A DNA stretch of 64,000 nt from Druceiella hillmani (lineage: Eukaryota > Arthropoda > Insecta > Lepidoptera > Hepialidae): NCBI GenBank assembly GCA_039881145.1, contig JAYKKI010000013.1, forward strand, positions 39,079,501 through 39,143,500. Reading direction: 5' to 3'. Of the stretch, positions 41,290-54,426 are shown in pieces. The stretch's first letter is position 1; each line of letters starts with the position of its first letter. The position numbers were made by a program, and so were the translations under genes. The notes beneath the pieces were generated by a model. That model was not told where the DNA came from. It saw nothing but the letters and a program-made list of their open reading frames with translations, and searched no databases.

Positions 41290-42111
41290 TATGTATATAT
41301 ATATACTAATAGGAATTTTAAAAATTCCTTACCTTTAAATATCGTAAATATTTCTTTTTCGACTTTTTCCTTATTTCGAATACACTGTCCATTACTCTCT
41401 TTTTTGCTTTTTATCTATTTATTTTCGTGTTAAATATTGTCCAGAATATGACTCAAAAATCAGTAATAAAGTTATGATAATTTATGAAACATTATAAAAT
41501 ACTTTGAAAGTAAGAAAATACAGGAAAATTCGAACCTATATTTATATTATGTTTACAAAACTACGTCAGTTTTCGTTGCTATCGTTTGTCTATCCATTTG
41601 ACTCTTTTCTTTTTCATTAGACAAGCAAAGCTTTCAATATTAAATAGTTTCCTGAAATAATAAACATTGGATAAAAAAAATTAGTTTTTTTACACATCTT
41701 TTTACCTAAATGAAATAAATTCTTTTTATAAAAAAATTTTAATTTTAATACTAAGCAAACATTTTTTTTATTAGAAAGACAATTTAGGTAATATAACAAA
41801 AGTAATCTTAAAAAAATTTAAGGAATTAATATTTCTAATATTATTAATTACCTCACCATAATAGGTATTAATTACTTTTAATTTTTTATAGCATATAAAT
41901 TTTTTTTTCTCATGCAATTTTCAATAGAATCGAATAACTAGTGGCGGGTGTTCAATTCGCAATGCTTTAAAACAATCAATAATTTATAATTACTATATAT
42001 TTCTTTCAATAAACTATTACCTGAGTTTGGAAATTAATTGTCATAATTATATGGTTAAATGTTCTGCAGTATTTCAAAAATAAATAGACACCAGTTTCTA
42101 TCATATTTATA
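40702..42111. other. Spacer of the large palindrome
   Basis: This 1.4-kb stretch separates the arms and has no inverted partner. It holds a locally duplicated block at about 40,916-40,996 (repeats of GAAGAAAAAAATAAGGG), a segment at about 41,040-41,210 related to about 26,840-27,000, an (AT)n microsatellite at 41,207-41,305, and a part at about 41,345-42,050 that is directly related to 11,600-12,280 in unit U1. No gene is recognisable. The U1 match shows that the spacer's right half belongs to the ancestral forward unit, so the inverted duplication did not include all of it. Confidence 0.75.
41207..41305. repeat. (AT)n microsatellite in palindrome spacer
   Basis: About 99 bp of TA repeats with TGTA, TAAATA and TACATA interruptions, close to the geometric centre of the large palindrome (about 41,350). 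Confidence 0.96.
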
Positions 42112-43847
42112 AAAAATGCATTAAAATTAAAATATCAATTTCTCGTAAGCAATAATATTTTCTTTCACAAACGGATACCACAAGAAACATAGCAGGCCTA
42201 ATGTTTGATAAACTCTGACGTATTATTAAAAGTAAGTAAACAATGAACGGGAATGGGATTGTATTCCAACGTTAGACGCTTGTATTCATCAAAACAAAAT
42301 TCACAGACATACAATTTTACCCCGAAAACGACTGGCGGTAGTTGAATGTTGATTTAAATTCATTATCAGCCCACATCTACTCAGGGCTAGGCTTTTACTA
42401 AAGCGAACCGCCACACACCGTCTTCCGCCTTCCACCATCCAGCCGTTTCCCACCGACGTTTTCATTTGGTAACGACAGAACGAATACTCATGTCAGTTAT
42501 AGTTTATTTTTAATTAATTTAAGCTTTAGCTGAAAATTAGAGAAAAATTCTCGCTATTTGTTCAAATAATTTCCAAACATTTATTATGGAATTCGTTAGA
42601 ATTTTATTGTTACTTTTATTACATATTAAACATTTTTGATACATTCAAAATATCGTATACAGCATGTATTAGGATAGTTTACTTGTTTTGTATTACAATT
42701 ACAAATAGTATTTCATTTTTTTTCTCTTTCCTGATAGTCAATAAATAAATTGCTTGCTCTTTTATATTCTTAAATATATCAGCTCACATTTGGATATTTC
42801 CAACCATACCAAATATCACTTGAAACTTTTCGAACTAACAGAAAATAAAATTATTTTTATTGGGAAACAATTGAAATGCTACTCAAAACAATGTAAATTG
42901 GAAAATAATCGACGATCACTGGGAGATGTAACCTGGACTCCCTTCCTACTCTCATTCCCTAGAAGGGTGCCTGCTAACAAGGAATTTAAATTATTTGACG
43001 CTTTAATTTTCCAGTTCCATAGCTGATATAGCGATTGCATTAACAATTATATTACCCGAAAACTATATAAAAATTATAAATTAAACTGAAGTAACTATAT
43101 ATCGACATAAAAATGCATCGAATAAGTTCTCTACAAAAGAATAATCTTCCAATATCTCAATAAATTTGCTGCTGAAATTTCGTCTTTTGAATTTCAAAGT
43201 GATTTATTTATATATTTACCGGTTATGGTCTTCAATTACCAAATCTAAGCCAACCCTGAAAGTTAACTTAAATATGAGTTATAATGAAATTCTTGAAACC
43301 TTAGGAAACCATATTTTTTATTGGTTTGGTATGAAAATTGACGCAAAAATAATATTGACGAAAATGTGGATTAACAACATACGTCGACAAAATTGTTTCA
43401 ATACTTTTAAAAGAAGGGAAAAAGCTAATACATTAATCATATTTATAAATTTATTACTGTCGCCATTTAGGTTAAACGTAAAAACAATCTTTAATATATT
43501 ATTAAAATTCATGGGAGTTTTATCTCAATATTTTTACAACGGTATCTCAAAATAATGAAACTGATATAAAACGAAATTGAATATCAATAAACGAACATTA
43601 AGTCGCTTCCAAATATTAACATCGGACTGAATTGTCTGTACGATGAATCAACACACAACACTCAGAATTAGGATCAACGAACTTCTGGAATAATTATGCA
43701 TTGTGTCGACAACTTGCCTCTGTACAAGTTTTACGAGGCAATTAGTATTCAAATAGGCAATTAGACTACTCGACAACTTTGTGTCTTGTCTAGACACGTC
43801 GTCAAACAAGCGTTATCTAAATTATTTCAAAGGACCGTTTGGACGGT

Positions 43848-43972
43848 AAATAGTTATTGAAACGAAAATACGTCTCAGTAAATATTTTTAATATTATATT
43901 AGCAATTATTTATATTGCTAATATAATATCAAAAATATTTACTGAGACGTATTTTCGTTTCAATAACTATTT
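43848..43972. repeat. 58-bp hairpin specific to right arm (U4)
   Basis: Arms 43,848-43,905 and 43,915-43,972 with one mismatch and a 9-nt loop. The matching place in the left arm (about 38,855-38,960) has only one copy of the flank, so the second arm is a gain in U4. Confidence 0.93.
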
Positions 43973-44024
43973 CATCAATATAAATTATTGTTTGTCTAAA
44001 TTATAGCTAACCCTTTTATCTTAG

Positions 44025-44064
44025 TTCTTTATAGACGAAGAGAAACCTCTTCGTCTATAAAGAA
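44025..44064. repeat. 18-bp hairpin specific to right arm (U4)
   Basis: Perfect arms 44,025-44,042 and 44,047-44,064 (TTCTTTATAGACGAAGAG and its complement) around an AAAC loop. The left arm (about 38,818-38,840) has a single copy of the TATAGACGAAGAG block. Confidence 0.92.
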
Positions 44065-46994
44065 ATCAGTAAAATTGTAAAAGAACAAAAAAAATATTGT
44101 TCAAAAGCAAGAGTTTAGTCTAAATCGGCCCAAAATTATACAGTAGTATCTCATCCGGTAAAAGAAATGTAGGTACGTATTACATGTCTTAAATTCTATG
44201 ACTGCGGTGTTAAATAACTTATGGCATTATAATGAATCGTTTGCATGAATGGATTTATTATATTTTCTTCTGATATATTTCTTCTTCAATGTTTATCTAA
44301 AAGATACTGTCAAGATATTAATAAAAATATTGTGCACCAACAAGTGTTCATAGAAATGGTACTAATTGTATCCAATAGCATCCTTCTCATTATTAGCAAG
44401 TTTGATAAAAGAAATATGATCAAGTACTATTAAATTCTGTAGCAGCGATGATTGATAACTAAGTAATATAATTGATCCGAGTCTGTTATCATGTTGGATC
44501 CCATCGGATCCGAGTCCGAGAAAAGGTTTTCAGGGAAATGGAAGGCGAGAATATTTGCAGAGTACTGCTAGTCTTCGGTAGAAGAAACTTCTATACCAGG
44601 GTATAAAAACATACATTTTTTATTTACAAAAATCTTGTTGCCCATGATATCTTTTCTGTTTGAATCATTTATTTTTCTACTTCTATGAGTGTTTCAATAA
44701 TACTACCAAGAGACTAATAGAAATAATGTTCACTGTTAAGTATTTTATCTAAATCGAGCCAGTAGTATCAAGTTTAATTTCGGGAAACGATTTTATAAGG
44801 ATATAGAAACTCGTTTTTTTTAACTTTTTTTGTTTATGAATGTTTAAAATACCAATCAGTTTAATTTGATAATATTTAAAATAGAATGAAGTGATTTAAT
44901 CACATTATGGCTACTAATTTGATTATTACTTCGGAGAATTATCCCTATATTATTTAAAAGCAATTGAAACATCATAGTTTCCAGCAATTTCACCCACATT
45001 CCCACTTGTTTATTTATAGTACTTTTTGATTTTTTTTCTTATTCTTTTCAGTAATTTCTACTAACCGGGATTCTTTCTGAGAGTGAGTCATTTCTAAGTT
45101 TAAATTTACGTACCAATAGGATAAATATAATTTATTTCTTATTGTATCAAAATCTTTTTTGAAAATATATAAAAAGTTATTTAAAAAAATATGTACAAAG
45201 TCTGTAGAATCAAATTGATTTCATGTTCTCTTATTGCTGGTTTATATTTCTTATTTTTACATATTGATGAGAGTTAGATATATATTTCGTATAGTTATTG
45301 TAATATATTTTAAAACTTACATCCATTTTATTTACTTAATTTTAAATGATTTTTAATGCGGCTTTATTTCTTAAAAAATATAACATTGTTAGTAAAACCT
45401 CAACCATACGATCTGGAATACTGAAATTGAAAATGTTACACTTAACCAATGTCCAATATTTTTAAGAGATTTGTTATTATTATATTTCGAAAAATAATAA
45501 AGGCCAATAATGCGTAAATATTAATAATAAATAATTGCAAACCAAAAGTACTTACACGGAGAATTTATGTACATAATAAATGGAATCCGTGACTTAAAAA
45601 AACCTTTAATTACTTAATGATTCATGATCTAAACTATTTTATCAATATGATCTTTTTGGTTGAAATCTCAAATAATTTACCGAAATGAAGTTATCTAATT
45701 AACAGGATCAAAGATTTCTTTTCTTCCATGGCCATTATATTCTGAAGATTGAATTGGTTTTTACATATCCCCTCTATATAATTTCATTTAAAATTTAGGT
45801 TTATAAAAATTTACATGAACTGGATTCTGGCGTTAGGATTTAACTTAAAGTAATGTTTTCAAACATGACAAAAGAAGGTTCAACTTCATGAGAAATCTAA
45901 TATTTGTTTTGTTCTGTACCTATTTGTGCCCATTCCCATTCTTTGCAAGATTTTATTTTATTCATTTTGTTTACTTTATTCTTTATGAAACGTGTGTATA
46001 TATACTTCACAATAAAATTTATTTTTGTTTAGGTTGTATTTTTTAATTCTCGTTAGGCTACTACTATGTATTAAATATCTTTTAATCTGTTACGTAATAG
46101 GTTTCTCTCAAACAACTCTCGTTGTTAGTTGGACGAAAATATTTCCATAGCAATAAATTTCATTTATATATAAACTTTTAATTTTTTCTGGGCATAAAAA
46201 CCAAACAAATAATTTTTTTAGGGATCAGTATCTCAAAAGAAAAACAGACCTATCTTGAGATCACTCATGAGCCAGTTTCTCCGTCCGACACAGCCGTTTT
46301 TCCCGGGTACCGCTTGACGTACAGTTATTGAAATTGGATTTAGTATTAAAGCTTGTATATCTCAATTATTCGCCTTGAAAATATTTGTATGAAAATTTGA
46401 AGGGTGGAGGGGGAAATAGACTACTTATTTATTTTTAAATTCTCTCTATAATGTGTATATAGTTTGAAATGGGATTATAAGGGTCTTAAAGTATTATCAG
46501 TAAAAAATATTCCATCTCAACACCATTTCTTAAAAACTAAACCTAAAGTGACGAAAGAACAAGTGTTTTTAGAAGTCTACCCAGAGATAATAGGAAAAAC
46601 TGTAACTATGATTCTAGATGTTATAATTTTGGAGACTTTCAACATAATTTGTACCTACCTATATTTAATTACAGATAATTATTGAGCATTTACTGAACTA
46701 AAAAAAATATTGTGACGACTTATGATGTTTAAAGTAATTTTATTTCGAAAAAGTTGCGGAAACTTTTATGCACTAGACTGGTTCGCACTTGAGCGACGAT
46801 TATAATTCTGTTACAAGAGTAATAAAATGTCTATTCACCGTCAACCTAGTTCTGTACCTGTTAGTGCTAGTTCCATAAGTGTAACTTTTCTGAAATAAGT
46901 GTTGTAATAATTACACTGTAAAGCTATGTATGATTGTACTCGCAAGGTTGATAAACACTATGATAAATAGAAAAGTTTACGCAAAAATCCTCGT

Positions 46995-47067
46995 GTCTCT
47001 GTAGCGCAGTGGATAGCGCATTGGACTTCTAATCCAAAGGTCGTGGGTTCGATCCCCACCAGAGATG
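46995..47067 (+). tRNA. tRNA-Arg (anticodon TCT), right palindrome arm
   Basis: Decodes AGA codons in cytoplasmic translation. The 73-nt sequence folds into a complete cloverleaf: a 7-bp acceptor stem whose terminal pair is G-U, a GCGC/GCGC D stem, the anticodon stem TTGGA/TCCAA with loop CTTCTAA (anticodon TCT), a 5-nt variable loop, a GTGGG/CCCAC T stem with loop TTCGATC, and discriminator G. There is no intron. The internal Pol III A box (TAGCGCAGTGGA) lies at 47,002-47,013 and the B box (GGTTCGATCCC) at 47,046-47,056. A T5 run at 47,079-47,083 can serve as the Pol III terminator. A second gene of identical sequence sits in inverted orientation in the other palindrome arm. CCA is not encoded, as expected for a eukaryotic tRNA gene. 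Confidence 0.96.
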
Positions 47068-50000
47068 ATTACGGAAAGTTTTTGCAGGTTTTGTACTTTT
47101 TACGAGGTTAAATTATTATCACTTGATGGGAAGCATGAAACAAAAAAATTGCTCCTTCTTTATATGTAAGGAGAAAAAAACTAAATTTTGGTTTATTCTT
47201 TTATTATTTCTTGTGATCTAAATACATAACATCTCTGTCTATAGTGTCAGGTGGATCGATGAAAAGTTCGATGAAATTATAAGGGTCCCTTGTTTCACTA
47301 ATTCAAAAACAATTAAATTAAAAAAAATTGCTGCTTATGGATTCCTACAATAAGTACAAACGTAAATTACAAATTAACTGTGTTGTCTGTCAACTTAGGG
47401 AAATGGTCCGCGGTGGAGAGGTTTACATCAATTTTGAAACTTGCACAAGCCTCCCTCGAGTGCAAACTGTGTAATCTCTTTAAAATGGAATATATTAATA
47501 TACTAGTAGTCCGAACCTCTTTATCCAAGCAAAAAGGAGATCATGTCTACGTTTTAATCACCGTTTTCATACAATAATTTTGGTGAATAAATTATTAACT
47601 ATCGTTAGATATTTATTCGAAGTATTAATCGAATAAATAAAGTTTTGTGTCTTGCAAAATAAAATCACTTTTTACAATTATAATATAAGTTACATATACC
47701 AGATTATTTTAAAAATTTAATTGTTATGTAAAATTATTTTAAATGTAATATATATGTGGCATTAGGGATTTCGTTTTTTCAATTCTAACCAACCTCTATA
47801 ATCCTATTTTGTAATAGAAGGTGAATCATAATTAACAAACTGTAATATTTAGTACTGTAATATTGTATATGCTTGTCAATATCCAAGCAGAATTTTTGAT
47901 AAAATACGGCCAAAAAATGTATAAGTAAAATAAAGAACTATGTAAAGTCGGTCATAACATTAAAATAAAAGAATTTAATTCTAAAATGGAAATTAAAACT
48001 TCTTAACCAATTGCTAATGTAATAAATACGTTACTGAAATGAATGACGACACCAAATTTTGTAAAAATTATAGGAGAACATTTTACCTTGAATGGAAACG
48101 GCAACACGGGCGTTGAAATATAAACTTGTATAGAGGCGACTGAAAATATTAAACGTCATTGAATGTGAAGAGGTCAGGTTACGACTGAATATCAGGTTCG
48201 ATTTTTTGAAAAAATGGTTGCTTTACAGTTTTCATGAATTTTTGATATACTTTCTTATATAACTGTATTTATCCGATATAAATAATTTTGATTTACTACA
48301 ATATATACGTTATGCAAAATTCGTAAGAAAAGTCTACCGTCACATTTTCCAACCTGTAACCAAAATTTATTTATCCATCGTATCTTGCACGATACCTAAT
48401 ATTTAGATATTTAGCACCACATATTATATTTTTTGAACATTTTCAGATTATTTTCAAGACCTTCCTATAAAATTTTAAAGTATCTATATATAGTCAAAAA
48501 GTGTTATTTGAATATGCATATGCCTGACGCATTTCAACACGTAAATGGTTATTGTCCATTATCCATATTTCTAAAAAAGTTTATGTATATTTATGTATTT
48601 TAAGTTATATGATGGCAAATATTTCAAGTAAACTTTAATGGCAATTCAAGGCTTCATGCTAACCAATTTCATTACTCATATAATTATTATGATGGATTTT
48701 GTTTTAATTATTTATTCGAATTAAGCATTAGTGGCAATGAGATAAAAATAGCAGTAGTGGACTTGTCAACAGTAATTCACCAGTAGTGACTTGGATAGAA
48801 AACTGTTAAGAAATTTAATCTTTGATCCCCAACTAGGGCTCTTGCGTAGATAAAGTAAAATAGATTGATATTTTACTAAGATTTATAAGTCCTGAAAGAA
48901 AAGCTTTTTTAAGTAACTATTTTCCTCTCGTACTGATTAAAGGTTTTAAACTATACGTGCACATTTCACATTTCTATGATTATTATATTAATTAAATTTC
49001 AGAATGCAGAAACATTCGCAAATAGTTTTCTATTATCATCGATATGGAAAATTATTTACGGTTTTTTATCTATGTACATATTTATATGTAATGAAAATAA
49101 TAAATCTAAGAAAATATACCAGTCAGCGCGGAGATTCTGTACGCCACCTGTAACCAACCAAATGAACGTCGTCAGAACCAATCAGTATACAATTGCACCA
49201 CGCAGCTGCCGGTCATGTGGATTTGTACTACGTAAAGTTAGCAAGCCTGACAAAATTAATAATAAAGCATCTTTATGATTTTGTATGTCTAGGTTTGTGT
49301 CCATAATTGTTTGTCTAGGTTTTTGTCCATAAGTGTCAACAATAACAAAATTTTACGCTTTCAATAAATTCTAAAATAAAAAGAGAAAATATTTCAACAT
49401 GTTTTGTTTTGATTTTTTTAATTCTAGAGTTTAACAGAAAACATTCAAGGCTCGCTCTATGTAGCATAGACGAATAAAGTTATTAATTTTATCTGTGATG
49501 AAAGAAACACATGAAGTGTGCAATGAAATCATGTGATTAGAATAAAATCAGCAGACATGTTATTAAGGCTCAAGAAATATGAGATAATCAACTCGTATTT
49601 AATAAGACAATACCTTTAATTTACATCTTTTCTTTAACTAAACCTGTTACAGAATATGTCTTTCGGATCTGCTTGGGACAATATTTTTTTTTCGTTTATA
49701 TGGTTATGACGTGTCTATTGAGTAGGGAAGCCCGGAGTTTATCATATAAAATACTTTCTCGTCCTTTATTTCTAAGGCTTTAACAAAATATTATTTTTAT
49801 TATAAAAATAAAATTTTATGCAAATTCACTATATTCAAGATTTATACACTTTTATAATTGGAAATAAATCTAGGTTTTCAATTAGAAATTAAGAAAGTGT
49901 TTCTAAACATTTGACTGTGTCGAAGTAATATTGTCTAAAATTATGTATTTACATGTTTAATTTTAAATGAACAGCACAACGGATTATTTTTAAATATTTT

Positions 50001-50301
50001 CTAATCTCATCTAACTATCCGTTCTCTATTGGTCATATATCGCATAAATTTTCAACCATCTGCACATATTTACCAATAATATACTTTCGTTCAGATTAAA
50101 ACTGTATATCAAAAATGAGTGATATGTTCCTGGACAAAAAATATGCTGTTATCGTACGAAGACTACATATGAAATTCCTATGTACTGTTACATCTAGTAA
50201 AATATTCACTGTAAATGCTATTTTTTTATATATCGCTATAAAAAAATAGCAACCTGCCGCACAAATTACTGGCAGGCTTCATATGGGCCCAATCGGGAAT
50301 C

Positions 50302-50361
50302 TAAATTGTAATTCAATACCAGTTGACAATTCTTTGTAAACTGGTATTGGATTACAATTTA
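50302..50361. repeat. 23-bp hairpin specific to right arm (U4)
   Basis: Arms 50,302-50,324 and 50,339-50,361 with one mismatch and a 14-nt loop. They contain AATACCAGTT and its complement. The left arm at about 32,310-32,345 has a single copy. Confidence 0.9.
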
Positions 50362-51608
50362 AATAACATCAGGAAATGCCATCATTCGTTAGGAAAATAT
50401 CAAATCGATAAATTGAAAGTGAGAAATTACAACAAGTTTATTATCAGCGCCACTAGCACGCAAGTCGCAACGCTTGCGTTTTAAGTTTCGTTAAAGTGTC
50501 CTTATAATGGAAATTGAGGATTGACATATTTTATTAACATATACGTTATTCCAATCACCCTCTAGTTACGTGATTCCCACAAATATTTTAAGATATTTGT
50601 AGATTCAGAGTTTATGATTAAAAAATAGTCATAAATATAACTTTATATACCTTTATTTACCTAATGAATATATAAAGCAATTACGTTGGTATATTAATTA
50701 TAAAAAAATCCCAAGGTGTAAAAGTGTATTCCTGATCTATTTATAAATATAATAAGAGCTAATCACACATTAATTTAATGTACCTACAACCGCTTAGACA
50801 CTGTAACCTAAAACAGCATAAACAATCTTCAGATCTTTTTCGATTTGCGTCAGATATTTTGCTGCAGCTCAGTAATTTTTATCGTATATTAATATGTTAT
50901 GTTCAGTATGCACGTAACTTAGAATGTGCTGCACAACATTGATAATAATTGATAATTCAGGCTCCTTTATTTCGTTTACTTTTAAATATTTCATGTATGG
51001 AAAAGAAAGACTAAGTATGTTGACAACGTGATCACACCAGTCACACAAAGCTAACTCTTTATGTGGACAACAAACAGATATCCGCATTGAACGTTTTAAT
51101 TTTATATACGCAACAATTTTATGGAATGAGCCATGTCTTAGCTAATTCCGTAAAAGGCGCCCAATTACATCTAAGAGAAATTAATTTATAAACGAACAGA
51201 CAGGTATTGCGTTTTTAATTAATGATTTATAATACATAAAGCTCTCCCTTACTTGCCACAAGAGCATACTTATATTTTAATTATATACGCTACTTATGAA
51301 AGAATTCTTTTTTATATGTTTTATTTCAAAAGTCGTGAAAAGAATAGAGAAACATAATAAATGTCAAGAGCTACTTTCAAAACAGGAGTGGTTTATCTAT
51401 ACAACGGGTTATTTCAGAATTATTCTATTTACCTGACGAAATCATGCATTTATCCTAGCCTTGGAGTCAGGAAGAAAATCGTCATAAATTCCATACGATA
51501 CGTTATTTACGCTGGACAAATATGCTCATCTCTTGACAAGTTGCATTCGTTATAAATTAATTACTAAATATTAATATCTATATTTATAATAAATGCACAC
51601 AACTTTAA

Positions 51609-52899
51609 TTTTTTTTAAGTTAATTGGATATTGAGAATCAACCTACGAAGCCTGATCCATAAATTAACCCACGTTTCCTTTGCCTTTTTGGCTTGATAGG
51701 TATAATCCCTTAAGTGATCAATATAAGTTTGTTCATCCATAACACGTCACGCCTATCGTCCCTTTTGATATCATACTTTTCCAGGAATATTTAAAAATGG
51801 CCATTCTAAATTTTCACATTTTTCTTTGCCCACATTGCTTCTCTCCATTTCTTAGTAAAATTTTCAATTTTTTTAGAAATGGAAGATTCAATGTGAACTT
51901 CAAAAATTAAAACGATTTTTGTTTCTAAAAATGACTATAAAAATTGATATTTCGTAAATAATTATTTCGTTTATTTCTTTTAACGTTTCTTGTTCTTTAC
52001 CATTGTGAGTCGCTCTCGCTCAAATGTTTAATCTGTAAATTGTAGTTGTTTTAATCATTAACGAGGAAAATTGACAAAATTTGTAAATTTTTTTTTAATT
52101 GTAGATGACGTAACTTTATGTTTAAGTATACCAACTAATGATAATACAAATTTTGGTGCATTTAACTTTGTTTCAATAAAAATATTTCATGTGCTCATTA
52201 AATTTACTTACACTTCCATGTCATTTCATTTACAAGTTCAAAATGTCTTCAATTTTAGTATATTTATGGTACTTTATTCTACGTTCTTAAAGTCTATTTT
52301 ATAATTTTATTTCCTATACTATTACTGTCTAAGGTTTTGTAGTATCTTTTTTATAACTATTATTGTTATAACTATTATTAGAAAATAAACAGTTCTGGAT
52401 ATGTTCCATATACATAGGAGTTAAAATATAATAGTGGTAATGTTAGCCGTGGAACTCCTCAACCACTGAGAGTTCAAGGAGGTTTTTCCCATTTCTTAAG
52501 AAACATTTAGTATTTTCTGTCATTAGAAAGAAATTATGGTGACCAGAGTCTGATACTGGAGACAGAAGGAAGTGACAAAACTTCTCAATGATAAAGAGTA
52601 AAGTAATCAACTTTGGACTGTTTGACTCGTTCTTGTTTTTCTTCTCGTTAGGGATAGTTACTATATTCCGGAGTATGTAAAGATGAGGAACTTAAATATA
52701 TTTTCACCTACAACGTTAAGAATTATGACAACAATTTAACAATAGCTCTTAAAAACATAAGTTAATTTGGTATTTTGATTTCAGGTTGGCTGAATATTAA
52801 ATTTCTATATGTAAAGTGTAAAATTCTAAAACCAAACACAAAACAAGAGAATTTCTTTTACATATATAAATATGCGAAAGAATTAGCAAATTTTTAATA
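51609..52899. other. Unassigned stretch beyond the right palindrome end
   Basis: Begins where arm similarity stops. Only short chance frames are present. No repeat partner for most of it is recognised inside the window. Confidence 0.5.
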
Positions 52900-53480
52900 C
52901 AGAAATTACCTGTTGCTGCTATTAAATGTTGCTGCTATTATATATATGTGCGTATTTGAATTACACAATGTAAGAAAATAAGGGAAGAGAGAGAGGGTGA
53001 AACTGAATGAGAATTAGGCAGATAAGAGTCAACTGTAAAATGCTAGGAAGACCTGACAAGAACAAATTTAACTAAATAATAATGTTTAAAGAAATGTAGA
53101 CATTTTTGAACCATCTCCGTAAACTTAAATACGTCATAATCTAAATGCTGCGATATGAAATTTATAAAGGCAAATAACGACGGCTTTAAGGTTAGTAAGA
53201 AAACGTAAAGTTATCCCTCGGAAGATACAAAAAAAAAGAAGTTAATAAATACGTATTATTCTATTTATTTAATTTTATCAACGGCTTCAACTACAAGGTA
53301 AAGGGCTATTCGATGAGCTACTACAAATATGAACTTTTCACTTAGGCCCGTTCATTTGGAAACTATGTAACATTTCGAAGAAATTTTTCTTTATTTTCAT
53401 TTTACGTAATTTATTATCATGTTTTTAATACTGTGTTCTTATCTGTAATTTTTTTTTTCAATATCGCACAAAAATGCAAC
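52900..53480 (+). repeat. Direct repeat pair with 24,690-25,250 (copy 2)
   Basis: Partner of 24,690-25,250 with the same order of landmarks and many substitutions. It contains an imperfect trinucleotide doublet (TGTTGCTGCTATTAAA) near 52,915. No coding capacity is seen. Confidence 0.75.
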
Positions 53481-54426
53481 TAACCAATTTATTTGAATAC
53501 TGTCTTTAAGTAGAAACAAAATTTTTGTTTGTGTCAAAATGTCCATCGTTGACTAAAATTTAAAAGATATTACTAAAGTTTTATCGACATTGTCTAGCTT
53601 ATAATACACCAAGGAAAAATGGAAATTTCCAATTAACAATATATATTTTGCAATTAAACTTTTTTTTTCTGATGAAACGCAGAAATAATAAAAAGGAATA
53701 GGAAAAAAATCAGTAGACAAATTGTTCATAATAATAATTCATCTTCAGAAAAAAGTTGAAGTACTGGAGTATTTTGTTAACTGGAGCAGTACTAGACTAT
53801 TTTAATAGGAATGAACTTTTAGATATTATGGGTTTATATTCCAATCTTTGTTCGAGTGTGTACAAGATAAAGATTGGTTATTGAGATTAATGCTAAAATT
53901 CTCTTCTTACTCGTATAATGTATCGTCCTTAAGTGATATTCATAAATATTTTTAAGTATTCATCTATAAATTTATCAATAGAAGCTTTGTCGTGTCATTT
54001 AATTGTGTTTAGAACCAATTTATTGGTAACGATCGAAAACATTTTCATGTTTTGCATAATAATAAAGGAGTATATATTCTGATGATAAATATACTTATAT
54101 TTTTAATTCTGCTATTAAATGTAATGTTGAAATTAGTTAATGTAAAATAAATTTATCACTTTCTTAAAAATGTTTTTGATGTCGAATTTATTTTAGACAT
54201 TTTTGTCGAGAAATGTATTAAAAATTAAAAATAAAATAATTTTTTCTTACAAACATAAAAACTTATAAAGATGTTATTTATTGACCTAGGATTCAAATGC
54301 ATCGAATTTTATACACTACTACACTATATAACTAATTTTACAGATGAAAGAGATCTAACGACATTTTAACTTACGTAAATTTCAATACCAGCTTCAAAAT
54401 ATCCATTGATAATAATAAATAATGTA

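Larger units (their letters stand above)
42112..51608 (+). repeat. Right arm (U4) of ~20.5-kb palindrome
   Basis: Inverted partner of 31,095-40,701. It carries one tRNA-Arg(TCT) gene and otherwise only short, unsupported open frames. The inner end is at about 42,112, where both arms share a block running into an AT-rich sequence; beyond it the arms stop matching. The outer end is at about 51,608, just past a shared block containing TTACTAAATATTAATATC. Arm-specific changes include hairpins at 43,848-43,972, 44,025-44,064 and 50,302-50,361 that the other arm lacks. Scattered substitutions show that the arms are distinct sequences and not one read counted twice. Confidence 0.93.

Noticed and set aside
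43166..43555. 129-codon frame in the right palindrome arm
   Set aside because: The mirror copy in the left arm (39,414-39,617) stops after 67 codons and the U1 copy (13,238-13,453) is frame-disrupted, so the frame is not under selection.
48976..49278. 100-codon frame shared by both palindrome arms
   Set aside because: Arm identity alone explains the sharing; the left-arm version is shifted and extended differently. No domain recognised.
31095..51608. Palindrome as a sequencing or assembly artefact (missed adapter, read folded back)
   Set aside because: The arms differ by scattered substitutions, indels, a 193-bp duplication and arm-specific hairpins, and a 1.4-kb unique spacer separates them. 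An artefact would be near identical. Long-read confirmation would still be needed for exact arm lengths.
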